Numbered from the stretch's first letter, positions 25,767-36,410 are shown. The stretch is 64,000 bases of DNA from Bacillus amyloliquefaciens DSM 7 = ATCC 23350 (GCF_000196735.1 NC_014551.1:2537001-2601000); one strand, 5' to 3'. Numbers and translations: made by a program. Notes: generated by a model not told the origin, from the letters alone.

Positions 25767-27717
25767 AATAGTTTAAATACGATAAAAACGTCATCACATT
25801 TTTTTCTTCCGTCAGTTTTTGAATAAATGCCGGCTGCTCACTAAGATAGGAAAGCTCACTGAATAATTGCTTTACCTTGTTTTGATCTTCGTGTTTGACG
25901 GCAAGCATAAATACAAGCGACACCTTTTCCGTCCCCCACTCAATGGGCTCTTTTAAGGTGGCGATTGCAATGGCTGATTGTTTGATATATTTAGAGTTCG
26001 CGTGAGGGATGGCAATACCCGCCCCGATATTTGTCGCCGACATTTTTTCTCTCATTACTGCATGAATGCCATACTCTTTTTCTACATAGCCTTTTTCATA
26101 CAAAGCCTGCGCCAGCTGTTCAATGACCTGATAACGGTGCTCTGTCTCTTGCTGTAAAAAAACGAGAAACGGAGTCGTATCATTCAGCATTTTAAACGTT
26201 TTTTGCTCCCGGCGGTATGATGTATCAAGCTGTTGCATAAATGCGCTGAGCTTCTTTTCATCAGCAGGCTCCAAAAGCGGTGATACGACGATATGAGGGA
26301 TCGTTACATTTCCAAGCTCTATCGTAGAAATGACGAAATCTATATCTTTATGCTTTTTGATATACTCTGTCAGCTCCGCTTTTGCGATACAGTCTTTTAT
26401 CGTAATGTGATGAAATTTGCGTTCAATTTTAGTCCGCAGCAATTGCGACATGCCAATGCCCATATGGCAGACGATGATCGTCCTTTTAGGGTTATGACTG
26501 CTTCGGCGCAGCCGTTCGATCGCTGCCTGAAAATGCAGCGTCAAATAGGCCGCCTCTTCTTCAGGAATATAAAGATCAAATGTTTGATTGATGTCTTCTA
26601 AAACGTCAATGATAAGATGAAACAAATAAGGGTACATTTTTTTGATATCGTGGAGCATGGGGTTTGAAACAGAGAGATCATAGCTCAGCCGCTTCAACAC
26701 CGGATCGAGATGAATGTTCAATCCGTTGATCAATTCCTGGTCTTTGTGAAAATCCAGCATTTTCAGTTCTGAAACACGATTGATCAAATGCCTGACGACT
26801 TTGGAAAGCTCAGAATCTTCAAGATCAAGCTTCTTTTCTTGCTGCAATGGATAGCGGACTTTCCCGCCTATTATATGTAAAGTTAAATAGACGGCTTCTT
26901 CCTCGGGAAACCGGATGGCAAATACCGGCTCAAGCCGTTTTAAACAAGCCAGTGTCCATTCATATTCTTTCTTCTTTTTTACCGCCTCCAGCTGTCTTGC
27001 AGAGATGGCGACCGGCTGTTTCATTTTGATACGGCGGATGGTCAGCAATGTATGCAGCAGCAAACTTTCAAATGTTTCATCCGTAAAATAGATAGAATGG
27101 TTTTTTTGTAATAACTTGATTTCTTTTCTCACAAAGTCCGCTTCATGACTTAAAAACTTACTTTTTATAAATTGGCTTGTAAACTCCGCATTATCAATCA
27201 AATCTGAAATTCGCGCCAATGCTTTTCTTTTGTTTTTTTCGTCCCCTTCAATCTTTAAGCCGAGCCGCTGTTTAGAAACCAGTATGAGGTCAAATCGCTT
27301 CAGCCACTCTTCAACCGCACTAATATCCTTTTTAATGGAAGCTCTGTTTACAAAATGCTGTGCGGCAATTTCTTTTGCGGAAACGGGCTTTGAATTCATT
27401 AATAAATCATAAGCGATGTGAAGTATTCTTTCTTCATCGGTCTTGTGCCTGCATGTAAAGTGCTCATTATAAATGTGCCGGCTTAACCGTGACCTTTCCT
27501 GTTCAGATATATGTAAATAGACGCCTAATCCCGGTTTGCGGATCAGCTGAGCTTGAGCATGTTCATTCAGGAAATCTTCAATCGTTTTCAAATCATTCCT
27601 GATCGTTTTTTCAGAACAGCGGACCCTGTCTGCGAAATCTTGCACAACTAAGTAGTCATCAGGTTCAGATAACAACAGATACAAAATCTTTTTCTGTCTT
27701 GAATTCATGTATTTCAT
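25765..27717 (-). CDS. manR: Mannose operon transcriptional activator ManR
   Basis: A PTS-controlled activator of about 650 residues: two N-terminal HTH domains (about 1-150), two PRD domains (about 170-385, with conserved His in LTLHIIGG and LTLHFQAA), EIIB-like (IIVCHMGIGMSQLLR, Cys) and EIIA-like (GAGIAIPHANSKY, His). B. subtilis ManR has this layout and 648 residues. Phosphorylation through the PTS tells it whether mannose and glucose are present. I chose the ATG at 27717; another ATG stands at 27708. A cre-like site lies upstream. Confidence 0.95.
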   Translation of the reverse strand: MKYMNSRQKKILYLLLSEPDDYLVVQDFADRVRCSEKTIRNDLKTIEDFLNEHAQAQLIRKPGLGVYLHISEQERSRLSRHIYNEHFTCRHKTDEERILHIAYDLLMNSKPVSAKEIAAQHFVNRASIKKDISAVEEWLKRFDLILVSKQRLGLKIEGDEKNKRKALARISDLIDNAEFTSQFIKSKFLSHEADFVRKEIKLLQKNHSIYFTDETFESLLLHTLLTIRRIKMKQPVAISARQLEAVKKKKEYEWTLACLKRLEPVFAIRFPEEEAVYLTLHIIGGKVRYPLQQEKKLDLEDSELSKVVRHLINRVSELKMLDFHKDQELINGLNIHLDPVLKRLSYDLSVSNPMLHDIKKMYPYLFHLIIDVLEDINQTFDLYIPEEEAAYLTLHFQAAIERLRRSSHNPKRTIIVCHMGIGMSQLLRTKIERKFHHITIKDCIAKAELTEYIKKHKDIDFVISTIELGNVTIPHIVVSPLLEPADEKKLSAFMQQLDTSYRREQKTFKMLNDTTPFLVFLQQETEHRYQVIEQLAQALYEKGYVEKEYGIHAVMREKMSATNIGAGIAIPHANSKYIKQSAIAIATLKEPIEWGTEKVSLVFMLAVKHEDQNKVKQLFSELSYLSEQPAFIQKLTEEKNVMTFLSYLNY

Positions 27718-27784
27718 CTGTTTTTCTATCCTTCCTGTCCGTTTCTGCTGGAGCAATTATGATAGGTTAAATATACTACGCATA

Positions 27785-27798
27785 CGAAACCGTTTTCA
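27785..27798 (-). promoter_or_regulatory. cre-like CcpA site upstream of manR
   Basis: Minus-strand TGAAAACGGTTTCG matches the CcpA consensus TGWAARCGYTWNCW except at the last positions. It lies about 70 bases upstream of the manR start, where catabolite repression would be expected. Confidence 0.5.
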
Positions 27799-27892
27799 TT
27801 GTATAGTGAAACAAAAGAGTAAAAAGTTTTGTTTTTTACCGCAGATTCCGGAAAAATCATGTTTTATACTGAGGCTGTTCACCTTTGGTTGA

Positions 27893-27928
27893 CAACAAAA
27901 CACCAACCGTTTTTAAACGATTGGTGTC
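27893..27928 (-). terminator. Terminator of the MBL-fold gene
   Basis: ACACCAATCGTTT and AAACGGTTGGTGT form a long stem, followed by TTTGTTG on the minus strand. Confidence 0.75.
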
Positions 27929-27946
27929 GGCAGCGAAAACCTGCTG

Positions 27947-28864
27947 TTACAGCCAAAATGTTTCGCCAAGCGCTAATGCTTTCAGGTTTTCAGGAGGTAA
28001 TGCACGCCGGTCCCACTCGCTGTGCAGTCTGCTTAATGCTTCCGGGCCTGTATCATCAGCAAGCCGGAATGCCCCGTAATGCATGGGAATGAAGCTGTCA
28101 GCCTTCAGCTCCAAAAACGCTTTCACGGCGTCTTCCGGATTGATATGTGACACTTTCATAAACCATTCGGGTTCGTATGCTCCGATCGGCATCAGGGCCG
28201 CCTTAATACGAAACCTCTCTCCGATTTCTTTAAAGCCTTCAAAATAGCCTGTATCTCCTGCAAAATAGATGGACTCGCCGTTTTCGCTTTCTATGACCCA
28301 GCCTCCCCAATGAGAGGTATCGGTATCCCAAAGCGTTCTCCGTGTCCAGTGCTGGGCCGGAACAAATGATATATTCACCCCCCGCATCTCAAAACGATCC
28401 CACCAATTCATTTCATGAACCTTTTTGCGGCCTTTTTTGATGAACAGCTTTTTCAGTCCCGCAGCCACGTAAAAATCCGGGTTTCCTCTCAGTTTTTTTA
28501 TACTCGGAAAATCAAGATGGTCATAATGCCCATGTGAGATGAGCACGGCATCAATGTCAGGCAGTTCGCTCAATTCATATCCCGGCTCTGTCAGCCGTTT
28601 TTGAAAACCCATCCTCCGCGCCCATACAGGGTCGGTCATTATGTTAAGCCCCTGTATTTGGATCAGAAATGAAGAATGGCCGATCCATGTTATGGCGGTT
28701 TCCGTCCGATTGACGGCAACATCACGGACATCCCTTGTGACCGCTTTCGGAATATTCTCGCTTAAATCTTTACTTTTTTCTCTTCGTTCTTTCATCCATT
28801 TCCACATGTCCATGAATCCATGTTCATTCTTCACGCCATTCAAGTTTTCATATCTTTTTTTCAT
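27947..28864 (-). CDS. MBL-fold metallohydrolase, NAPE-PLD/COG2220 type
   Basis: The start at 28864 (GGGAG 7 bases upstream) gives 305 residues. It has the metallo-beta-lactamase set: WIGHSSFLIQ, LISHGHYDHLDFPS (HxHxDH), PAQHW, YFAGDTGYFEG and MPIGAYEPEW near the C-terminal histidine in MHYGAF. This subgroup includes N-acyl-phosphatidylethanolamine phospholipase D and similar hydrolases; the substrate here is unknown. It overlaps no neighbour, though its longer frame would overlap the 3' end of the YbaK gene. Confidence 0.85.
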   Translation of the reverse strand: MKKRYENLNGVKNEHGFMDMWKWMKERREKSKDLSENIPKAVTRDVRDVAVNRTETAITWIGHSSFLIQIQGLNIMTDPVWARRMGFQKRLTEPGYELSELPDIDAVLISHGHYDHLDFPSIKKLRGNPDFYVAAGLKKLFIKKGRKKVHEMNWWDRFEMRGVNISFVPAQHWTRRTLWDTDTSHWGGWVIESENGESIYFAGDTGYFEGFKEIGERFRIKAALMPIGAYEPEWFMKVSHINPEDAVKAFLELKADSFIPMHYGAFRLADDTGPEALSRLHSEWDRRALPPENLKALALGETFWL

Positions 28865-28910
28865 TATCATTCTCCCTTGAAACGTGTATTCCATTAGATC
28901 CACCGGACAT

Positions 28911-29393
28911 TTATACAATGTCTGTAAATACCGCCCCGCTTGCTTCGGCTAAATCTTGAGGCGCTACTTTAAGCTGCATTCCGATTTTCCCCGCACTGAC
29001 AATCATAAACCCCAGTGTTTCAGCGGATCTATCAATAAAAGTCGGAAACCTTTTTTTCATTCCGATCGGAGAGCAGCCGCCGCGTATATAGCCGGTCACT
29101 CCCAAAAGGTCCTTCATGGCAATCATTTCTATTTTCTTCTCACCTGCCGCCTTCGCAGCCTTTTTCAGATTCAGTTCTTTTGCAACGGGAACGACAAAGA
29201 CGTAATAACGATCAGTTCCTGCAGATGCCACTAAGGTTTTATAAACATATTCGGCAGAGTATCCGATTTTTTGTGAAACGGAAAGACCGTCTGCGGGCTG
29301 TCCCCCTTCTGTTTTGTAACCTAATAGCTCATAGGGAATGTTTTGCTGCTCAATGATACGAACAGCATTTGTTTTCACTGTTTTTTTCGCCAT
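28911..29393 (-). CDS. YbaK/EbsC family Cys-tRNA(Pro) deacylase
   Basis: The 160-residue editing-domain protein contains the YbaK pattern: [10 protein letters not shown] with the catalytic lysine, [39 protein letters not shown] and the end [15 protein letters not shown]. It hydrolyses Cys-tRNA(Pro) made by prolyl-tRNA synthetase. GGAGG precedes the ATG. Confidence 0.9.
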   Translation of the reverse strand: MAKKTVKTNAVRIIEQQNIPYELLGYKTEGGQPADGLSVSQKIGYSAEYVYKTLVASAGTDRYYVFVVPVAKELNLKKAAKAAGEKKIEMIAMKDLLGVTGYIRGGCSPIGMKKRFPTFIDRSAETLGFMIVSAGKIGMQLKVAPQDLAEASGAVFTDIV

Positions 29394-29460
29394 GGTTATC
29401 CTCCGTTTTCTGTATTTCTTTCTGCTTTATTTTCAACTTCGATTTTAATAAAATGACCGC

Positions 29461-30345
29461 TCAGTTGCGTGCTTTGTAATAATCAAGTGCAAACTGTTTA
29501 AAACGCTCAGCAGCGGGAGAGAGAGCATGGTTTTTTAACTGGGCTAACGCTATGGTGCGTTCGCATTGGTAATCTGCAACCGGGAGAAAAACGACCGGAA
29601 AGTATGAATGCTCCGCGGTTTTCGGCAGCACTGCAGCCCCCAGACCCGCGGCGGTCAGCCCTAATATGGTTGACACTTCCTCTCCTTCAAATGCGAGATG
29701 CGGGTGTATATTCAAATCCCGGCACATCAGATCAAACATATACCTCAGCCCGTATCCCGGTTTAAATCCGACAAAATCCTCGTCCTGCATCTCTTTCATT
29801 TGAATGCTTTTATTTCCTGCAAGCGGGTGGTTCTCAGGAAGCACCGCATAAAGAGGCTCTTTCTCCAGCACTGTCCATTGTAAAAGCTCGCTGGGAAGCG
29901 GCGGGGAGCTGAGACAGATATCCGCATCTCCCGTTTCCACCATTTTGCGAAGCGTTTCATTTGCGCCTTGATAAAGCCGGAAGGTGACGTTTGGGTATAG
30001 CTTTTTAAATTCGGCAATCAGCTGAGGCATCAAGCGCAGCCCGAGCGTATGAAGAAAAGATACAGATATTTCGCCGTGCTCCAGGCTCATATTTTTTTTC
30101 ACTTGTTCAACGCCTTCATTTAAAGCTCGTCTCGCTTGTTTTGCTTTTATTAAGAACTGCTCTCCGTGCCTTGTCAGCCGGACGGCTTTTGTCTCTCTGT
30201 AAAATAACGGCGCGCCTAATTCTTCTTCGAGCCTGATAATCGATCGGCTTAATGCCGGCTGAGAAATCATTCTTTCTTTTGCCGCATTTGTGAAATGCTG
30301 ATGAGTTGCCGCCGCAATGAAGTTGTCAATTTGATGAAGCTCCAT
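29461..30345 (-). CDS. LysR family regulator (YybE-like)
   Basis: The ATG at 30345 (AAGGAG 3 bases away) gives 294 residues: N-terminal winged helix (ELHQIDNFIAAATHQHFTNAAKERMISQPALSRSI) and a substrate-binding domain with FKPGYGLRYMFD. It is divergent from an MFS exporter with which B. subtilis YybE/YybF show the same pairing and orientation. It likely activates that transporter when an unknown ligand is present. Confidence 0.8.
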   Translation of the reverse strand: MELHQIDNFIAAATHQHFTNAAKERMISQPALSRSIIRLEEELGAPLFYRETKAVRLTRHGEQFLIKAKQARRALNEGVEQVKKNMSLEHGEISVSFLHTLGLRLMPQLIAEFKKLYPNVTFRLYQGANETLRKMVETGDADICLSSPPLPSELLQWTVLEKEPLYAVLPENHPLAGNKSIQMKEMQDEDFVGFKPGYGLRYMFDLMCRDLNIHPHLAFEGEEVSTILGLTAAGLGAAVLPKTAEHSYFPVVFLPVADYQCERTIALAQLKNHALSPAAERFKQFALDYYKARN

Positions 30346-30469
30346 TTTCTCCTTCTCCCCTTTACTCATAACCTACACGCATTAATTCTATAGTTATTAT
30401 AAATTAGACACATTGAAATGAAAAGCGTACGATACATATATAACCAACAGTGAGAAAAGAGGGACATTC

Positions 30470-31678
30470 ATGACGTTTATTCAGCCTCATACAAAGGCTT
30501 ACAGAAAGGCCAGCTTGGCTCTGTTTATCAGCGGCTTTGTGACATTTGCCACGCTTTACACGACACAGCCGCTTATGCCTTTGTTTTCGGAAGAGTTTCA
30601 TATTTCCGCTGCGGCTGCCAGCTTAACTTTATCCATCTCAACAGCCGTTTTGGCATTTTCATTATTGGCCGCCGCTTCGTTGTCTGACGGATTCGGCAGA
30701 AAAAAATTAATGGTGCTGTCGTTAACAGCTACTTCTGTTTTAGGTCTATTAACAGCGTTCAGTCCGGCTTTTCCGGCGCTTTTGGCGATGAGGGGGCTGC
30801 TCGGTATTTTTCTGGCAGGCATTCCTGCTGTCGCTATGACATATGTAGGCGAGGAGTTTGATCCGAAGGGCCTCGGGAAAATGATGGGCCTGTATATCAG
30901 CGGCACAAGCATCGGGGGAATGAGCGGCAGGCTGTTAACGGGGCTTCTGACTGATGTATTCGGCTGGCGGCCGGCGCTTGCCATTATCGGCATTCTTTCT
31001 ATTGTATTAAGCTATTTGTTTTGGCGTTTTCTTCCGGCTCCGCGCCATTCATCTCAGCGGCATGCGGGCGTAAAAGCGGCATGTAAGGAATACGGAGCGG
31101 TTCTACACCGCAAACGTCTGCTTTTGTTAATATCTCTGGGATTTATATTAATGGGGAGTTTTGTGACATTGTATAATTATATCGGCTTTCATTTAATGGC
31201 GGCTCCTTATCATTTGTCACAGACTGTGATCGGTTTTATTTTTATTGTCTATCTCGCGGGAACGTTCAGCTCTGTCTATATGGGAAAAAAAGCGGACCTT
31301 TTCGGAAGTGCAAAAATGATTAAGATTGCGATTTTTGTTATGCTGGCCGGTGCAGCGGTGACACTTTTGCCCCAGCTTGCCCTTAAAATCGCGGGGATTG
31401 CCGTCTTTACCTTCGGCTTTTTCGGCGCACATTCGATCGCAAGCGCCTGGGTCGGCCGCGCAGCCGGTGATCAGCGCGCGCAAGCCTCTTCATTATATCT
31501 GCTTGCATACTATATCGGGTCAAGCGTGGCCGGGTCTTGCGGCGGTTTCTTTTGGACGCATTTTCATTGGATCGGTATCATTTCATTTATTTCGGTTTTG
31601 CTATTGCTGTCTTATCCGGTTTTATTTCTGGCGGAATTCAGAAAAAAGGGACATAGCCGCCTGCATGTAAATCAATAA
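30470..31678 (+). CDS. MFS transporter (YybF-like)
   Basis: The 402-residue protein has 12 predicted membrane segments and the MFS motif A in DGFGRKKLM. It resembles B. subtilis YybF (QPHTKAYRKASLALFISGFV start) and the YnfM group of multidrug/sugar exporters. AGAGGG precedes the ATG. It is divergently transcribed from the LysR gene over a 124-base promoter region with an AT-rich T-N11-A motif (ATTAATTCTATAGTTATTAT). Substrate unknown. Confidence 0.8.
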   Translation: MTFIQPHTKAYRKASLALFISGFVTFATLYTTQPLMPLFSEEFHISAAAASLTLSISTAVLAFSLLAAASLSDGFGRKKLMVLSLTATSVLGLLTAFSPAFPALLAMRGLLGIFLAGIPAVAMTYVGEEFDPKGLGKMMGLYISGTSIGGMSGRLLTGLLTDVFGWRPALAIIGILSIVLSYLFWRFLPAPRHSSQRHAGVKAACKEYGAVLHRKRLLLLISLGFILMGSFVTLYNYIGFHLMAAPYHLSQTVIGFIFIVYLAGTFSSVYMGKKADLFGSAKMIKIAIFVMLAGAAVTLLPQLALKIAGIAVFTFGFFGAHSIASAWVGRAAGDQRAQASSLYLLAYYIGSSVAGSCGGFFWTHFHWIGIISFISVLLLLSYPVLFLAEFRKKGHSRLHVNQ

Positions 31679-31721
31679 AAACATTAAAGATTTGTGTCTT
31701 TTGTCCGATACTAAAGATAAG

Positions 31722-31788
31722 GCCGGCACGATACTCCCTATAACTATTCCTTTTGATTCAGTAGATTTCAAATATCGTGCCGGCTTTC
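31722..31788. terminator. Long-loop terminator between yybF-like gene and cypB
   Basis: GCCGGCACGATA (31722-31733) and TATCGTGCCGGC (31773-31784) form a perfect 12-bp stem around a 39-base loop. T-rich DNA stands on the plus side. It probably serves both convergent genes. Confidence 0.65.
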
Positions 31789-31827
31789 TTCAATTAAAAC
31801 ACAATCTTCAATTGCCTTACGCTTCTG

Positions 31828-34800
31828 TTACACACCTGCCCAAACATCTTTCGCATATCTTCCTTCCGCCTGCAGCTGTTCAAGCCAATTCAAGGAAACT
31901 TTTGAATCAGTGTTATGCACCTTTTCATACGCCTGAAGCAGTACATTTTCGACAGCCGGAGCCATTTTGCTTCCGTCTCCGCATATATAGAGATGGCCGC
32001 CTTGGTCAAGAAGCGCAATAATCTGTGCAGCCTCGCGAAGCAGGACATCCTGTACGTAAACTTTACAGTCCTGATCTAATCTGGAATACGCCCGATGCAC
32101 GGTGACAAGGCCGTTTTTCTCCGCATGGTCGAATTCATCTTTGTACAGATCGTCTTCTTCAGGATGTCTGCAGCCGAAGTATAAATGAGCTTCGCCCAGG
32201 CTGTTACCGGACATTTTTTCTGCTGCCCGCGCCTGGATAAATCCCCTGAACGGTGCAATTCCGGTGCCTGCTCCGATCATAATGAGAGGCGTTTTCGTAT
32301 TTTCAGGCAATGCGAAACCCGACTGCGGCGAGCGGATGAAACAGACGGCAGAATCGCCATTTTGTAATCCGGCTAAATAGTTCGAAGCCACGCCCCTGTA
32401 TTCTCCCCGGCCGCTCCACGCCGGAGCCGTCACAACGCCGACCGTGATACTGAGCTCCCTTTTGTTTGCCTTCGGTGAGCTTGAGATTGAATAATAGCGC
32501 GCCTTTAAGGACGGCAGAAGTTCTAAAAAGCGCTCAAACGGCAGTTCACAAGCCGGATAATCTTCCAGCAGGTCCAGCATGGTCATTCGTTTTTTCAGCA
32601 CGTTTTCTTTATATGCCGCATAGTCAGAATAAAGATGCTCCAATTCTTTTTGGTGCGGCGGGCACACGGTATGGGCGGCAAGTTCGCGAAGCTGGGCTCT
32701 CGTTGCCGGTTCCTGCAGCTCTACATAGGACGCCAAAAGCTCCGGCGCATTAACCGGCCGGTCCATCGGCAGATGAGGCAGCTGCCGGCCCTTGATCTTA
32801 AAGTGCTGGTTCGGATCAAGACCGAATCGGCGAATGACACGGCTGATCAGTTCCCCGCTGTTTTGCGGAAGCACCCCGAGATGATCTCCTTCCTGATACG
32901 TTTCTGTTTCGGGGAGACGCAGCTCAATATGCCGGACTGAGCGCTTGCTGCTTTCGGTATGAAGCTCTTTGTTTGTGGTGACTTCCGCCTCAAATGCTTT
33001 GTACGTTTTGGCAATCGGCGTCTCGGCTGCTTCACTTACGTATTCGATTGATAACTGTGATTTGTTTGTCTGTTTTGGAGCGGCCTCTATATGAAAAGCC
33101 TTCATGATGTCCTTCCAGAATGAGTCTTCCCAGGCTTCCTGACTGTACTCAAAATCATCGGCATTGTCGCCCTCTCCGATAGAGGTCAGCCGTTTTGCCC
33201 CTTTTTCTTCAAGCACTTTGTCTATCAGGCGGGGGATCCTCTGGTAAGTGGCGGCCCAATTGCGGTCTCCGCAGCCGAAGACGGCGTAAGAAACACCCTT
33301 TAATTCCTGATCTTCAAGGGTTTCCATCCATTTCACAAAACCCGCCGCATTATCAGGCGGCGCCCCGTTATAAGAAGCCGTCACAATAACGACCGCGCCT
33401 TTTACAGGCAGTTTCCCGGCATAATCATCGAGCGGGCCGGTTTCACTTGAAAATCCTTTGCTTCTGCCGATATCAGCCAGCTCTTCCGCGATTCCTTCCG
33501 CAGTTCCCAAATTTGATCCGTAAAGAATGAGAAGCGGCGTTCCGTGGGACGGGATTTCTTTCGTTTCTTCTTTGTGACCGCCGCCTTCAGCTTTATGGAC
33601 TTGTGCGGACTGCTGATTAGACACATCCTTGTTTTTCACACGGATTTTAAAATCACCGGGCTTAATGGTTAAAGCTTCTTTAATCGTAAGCTCATAATCA
33701 GTATGATCAATCAGTTCAAAGTGTTTAAGGACAAGGCCGAGCACCATTGTCGCTTCCTGCAGGGCAAACTGCATCCCGATGCATGCGCGCTGTCCGTTTC
33801 CGAACGGCTTATACGCATCAGCCGGAATTGCCGCGGGATCGCTGAACCTTTCCGGACGGAATAGCTCGGCATCTTCTCCCCACGCGCTTTTATCCCGGTG
33901 AAGCTGCGGAGTCAGAATCGTCACCGGCTGTCCCTTCGCAATCGGATATTTCCCGCCGAGAACCGTATCTTCTTTCGCGTACAGGGAAAATGCCGGGGCA
34001 GTCGGATACAGCCGTAAAGTCTCGTTCAGCACCATGCGGATATATGTCAGCTGCTGAATCTGCTTATATTCAGGTGTCTCTCCCGTCAGCACCCGCTCGG
34101 CTTCCTGAATGGCTTTTTTCAATTTATCTTTATTTTTCAGCAGGCAGTAAATCGCGAATGAAAGCAGCCCGCTTGTGGTTTCATGCCCCGCGATCAAAAA
34201 GGTAATGATTTGATAGCGGATATTTTCATCATCCAGCCTTTCACCCGTTACAGGATCTTTCGCTTCAAGCATCAATGCTAAAAGGTCAGACAGATTCTCA
34301 TCCGGATTTTCCCTCCGCTCAGCAATAATCCGGTCTACGAGTTCATTCATCACTTCAATATCCTGCTGGAACTGATGTCTCGTTTTGATCATCAGCTTGT
34401 CCTGCAGGCTGTGTCTCTGTGATTGGCGCATTGCCTCCTGCAGCGCACGAAGCATACTTGTGATAAAAGGATGCTGTGTGTCGCGGTAAAAGCTGTTAAA
34501 GCGGTAATGAAATCCGCACAGGCCGATTGTATCCAGCGTCAGGCGCGTCATATCTTCAGCGACGTCAATTTCTTCATTCGGATTTAACCTGCTCCACTTC
34601 TGCACGAGCTGCATGGCAATATCAAGCATCATTGAATGATAGCCTTTCATCGCCTTCTGGCTGAAGCTCGGCAATAAAATCCGATGCGCTTTCTGCCAAT
34701 TCTTTTCGTGAGTCCAGCTCGTAAATAGTCCGTCACCGCCAAACTCACGGACTTTCAGCAAGGCTTTGCTGAGGTTTTTATCAAATCGCTTTTCATCACA

Positions 34801-34989
34801 GACTTCTGCCGCGAGCTCGCGGCCTGAGACGAAGACCCCGACAGAGCTCGGAAATTCAAAACGAAAGATCGGGCCGTATTCTTCGGCAATTTTCCAGAGC
34901 GATTGTGACAGTTTTTCTTTTTCCAAGTGAGGGAGATTTTTCAGAGGTCCGTATGTTTTCGGCTGCGGTATAGCGCTTAGCTGTTTCAT
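31828..34989 (-). CDS. cypB: Bifunctional cytochrome P450/NADPH-P450 reductase CYP102A
   Basis: The 1053-residue self-sufficient fatty-acid hydroxylase is of the BM3 type. The P450 domain (1-460) has the I-helix AGHETTS (267-273) and heme ligand Cys403 in [10 protein letters not shown]. It is followed by FMN (about 480-630, [13 protein letters not shown]), FAD (RYYSISSSP) and NADPH ([13 protein letters not shown]) domains. It hydroxylates medium and long fatty acids near the methyl end. It is the second gene of bscR-cypB, 27 bases after bscR, and should be derepressed by fatty acids through BscR. B. subtilis CypB (YrhJ) is the ortholog by position. Confidence 0.97.
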   Translation of the reverse strand: MKQLSAIPQPKTYGPLKNLPHLEKEKLSQSLWKIAEEYGPIFRFEFPSSVGVFVSGRELAAEVCDEKRFDKNLSKALLKVREFGGDGLFTSWTHEKNWQKAHRILLPSFSQKAMKGYHSMMLDIAMQLVQKWSRLNPNEEIDVAEDMTRLTLDTIGLCGFHYRFNSFYRDTQHPFITSMLRALQEAMRQSQRHSLQDKLMIKTRHQFQQDIEVMNELVDRIIAERRENPDENLSDLLALMLEAKDPVTGERLDDENIRYQIITFLIAGHETTSGLLSFAIYCLLKNKDKLKKAIQEAERVLTGETPEYKQIQQLTYIRMVLNETLRLYPTAPAFSLYAKEDTVLGGKYPIAKGQPVTILTPQLHRDKSAWGEDAELFRPERFSDPAAIPADAYKPFGNGQRACIGMQFALQEATMVLGLVLKHFELIDHTDYELTIKEALTIKPGDFKIRVKNKDVSNQQSAQVHKAEGGGHKEETKEIPSHGTPLLILYGSNLGTAEGIAEELADIGRSKGFSSETGPLDDYAGKLPVKGAVVIVTASYNGAPPDNAAGFVKWMETLEDQELKGVSYAVFGCGDRNWAATYQRIPRLIDKVLEEKGAKRLTSIGEGDNADDFEYSQEAWEDSFWKDIMKAFHIEAAPKQTNKSQLSIEYVSEAAETPIAKTYKAFEAEVTTNKELHTESSKRSVRHIELRLPETETYQEGDHLGVLPQNSGELISRVIRRFGLDPNQHFKIKGRQLPHLPMDRPVNAPELLASYVELQEPATRAQLRELAAHTVCPPHQKELEHLYSDYAAYKENVLKKRMTMLDLLEDYPACELPFERFLELLPSLKARYYSISSSPKANKRELSITVGVVTAPAWSGRGEYRGVASNYLAGLQNGDSAVCFIRSPQSGFALPENTKTPLIMIGAGTGIAPFRGFIQARAAEKMSGNSLGEAHLYFGCRHPEEDDLYKDEFDHAEKNGLVTVHRAYSRLDQDCKVYVQDVLLREAAQIIALLDQGGHLYICGDGSKMAPAVENVLLQAYEKVHNTDSKVSLNWLEQLQAEGRYAKDVWAGV

Positions 34990-35016
34990 ATCGATCTTCC
35001 TTCCTTCGGCGAATAG

Positions 35017-35583
35017 TTAATGAGTTCTGATGGCATCCCAAGAACATTGTTCCAATTCTTTCAGAAACGGTTTTGTTATTTCGACGCTTCCCGTCCGAAT
35101 AAGCTGATAGAGTTTGAGATATGCCCCGAGCAGCAGCGCCATCAGCACATTGGACGGCAGATTGCGGAGCACACCTTCAGACTTGCCGCGCTGAAAAAAG
35201 ACGTCAAGCATCTGTGTTATTTCATCAAGAAGCTTACGGCTCGTTTCATTCAGAAAGTAGGCGTCCTTATTCGTTTCAAGAAAAAACAATGCATACTCAC
35301 TTTCCTTCGTAAAATCAATCAGACAATAAAACAGGTGATGAAACCCTTCTCTTACAGAGATACCCTGAAAGTCCGTTTTGACTTTTTTCATAAAACGCTG
35401 CGCACTTTCCTGATACAGTACGTTCACAAGTGTCTCTTTACTGTCAAAGTAACGGTAGATTGTGCCGGTTCCGACATCGGCCTGAGCGGCAATCATCGGA
35501 ATCGTCGTGGCGTCAAATCCTCTATCTGTAAACAAAGTAAGCGACGCTTTCATAATGAGTTCAACCTTGTTTGAAGCTGTCAT
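35017..35583 (-). CDS. bscR: TetR-family repressor of cypB (BscR)
   Basis: The ATG at 35583 (AAAGGGGG upstream) gives 188 residues. The TetR helix-turn-helix lies at about 25-47 ([22 protein letters not shown]). The C-terminal ligand domain would bind fatty acids, as in Bm3R1 of B. megaterium. It forms an operon with cypB and is predicted to repress it through the palindrome 20 bases upstream of its start codon. Confidence 0.95.
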   Translation of the reverse strand: MTASNKVELIMKASLTLFTDRGFDATTIPMIAAQADVGTGTIYRYFDSKETLVNVLYQESAQRFMKKVKTDFQGISVREGFHHLFYCLIDFTKESEYALFFLETNKDAYFLNETSRKLLDEITQMLDVFFQRGKSEGVLRNLPSNVLMALLLGAYLKLYQLIRTGSVEITKPFLKELEQCSWDAIRTH

Positions 35584-35603
35584 TTCATCCCCCTTTCTAA
35601 ATG

Positions 35604-35623
35604 CGGAATGAATGTTCATTCCG
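35604..35623 (-). promoter_or_regulatory. BscR (Bm3R1-type) operator
   Basis: CGGAATGAATGTTCATTCCG is a 9-2-9 palindrome. It differs only in the two central bases from the operator known for the B. megaterium homolog Bm3R1. It lies between the bscR start and its promoter region. Confidence 0.85.
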
Positions 35624-35741
35624 TTTGTTCAAAATATTTAAAATGTACGGTCATCTGATTACCATTGTATAAGAAAAAAACTTTTTTTAATATAAAATAG
35701 ATGTGAAATAACCAAAAATAAGGAAATATGCCCAATTTCAC

Positions 35742-35775
35742 AAAAAGAGCTGCAGTGACTTAAGCAGCTCTTTTT
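35742..35775 (-). terminator. Terminator of yrhH
   Basis: AAAAAGAGCTGC and GCAGCTCTTTTT form a perfect 12-bp stem around 10 bases. Confidence 0.85.
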
Positions 35776-35792
35776 ATTTCCTAAGAAATATT

Positions 35793-36332
35793 CTATTTAA
35801 TGGCAGTAATAAAATGGAATGAATCTCTGCTGACAACTGAAATGTCTCTGAAATGCTGATCATAGAGCACCTGAATCACATCCTTCTCACTCATCCGCGA
35901 AGGTTTCAAAACCATATAGAAACATCCGTCAATTTGAAGAACGCGGTACACTTCTTTACATGCTGTCCTGTAATCGCTGACTGTTTCAGCAGTATGTAAT
36001 GAGAAAACTTTATGAAAGCTGCGATCGCGGAACGGTAAGCTTTCAGGCCTCCCCTGCTGAATGTTTCCGAGCCCGGCTTTTATAACCGAACGGTTTGCGC
36101 GCTGTGTTTTCCGTATTTTACGTTTCGATGTTTCTATGCTTTTAAGACTGCCCTTTTCAAGCTGTCCGATGATTTGTTTAAACATTGAGCCGTTTCCGGT
36201 CCCGATTTCCAAAATGCGGTCGTATTCCTGTATGTCCATCAAGATTTGCTGAATGACTGACTCTGCCGGTTCTGATGCAGCAAAGTATTTCGCGCGCATT
36301 CGTTTTAATGCTGAAGATGTATGTTGCAACAT
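35793..36332 (-). CDS. yrhH: Putative SAM-dependent methyltransferase YrhH
   Basis: The 179-residue class I methyltransferase has motif I ILEIGTGNGSMF, then SLPFRDRSFHKVFSLHTAET and VYRVLQIDGCFYMVLKPSR. The target is unknown. In B. subtilis yrhH belongs to the extracytoplasmic-sigma regulon (SigM/SigX/SigW), and a matching promoter is visible here at 36411-36439. GCGGGTG is the ribosome site. Confidence 0.9.
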   Translation of the reverse strand: MLQHTSSALKRMRAKYFAASEPAESVIQQILMDIQEYDRILEIGTGNGSMFKQIIGQLEKGSLKSIETSKRKIRKTQRANRSVIKAGLGNIQQGRPESLPFRDRSFHKVFSLHTAETVSDYRTACKEVYRVLQIDGCFYMVLKPSRMSEKDVIQVLYDQHFRDISVVSRDSFHFITAIK

Positions 36333-36383
36333 TGTATAACACCCGCTTTTCCATTCCTGTGATTTATTATTCAGAAATAATAT

Positions 36384-36405
36384 TACCTCGTATTAGTATG
36401 AGGTA
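36384..36405. repeat. Dyad in the yrhH 5' untranslated region
   Basis: TACCTC and GAGGTA flank the 10 bases GTATTAGTAT, downstream of the ECF-type promoter. Possible operator or RNA hairpin; no function assigned. Confidence 0.35.
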
Positions 36406-36410
36406 CTAAC

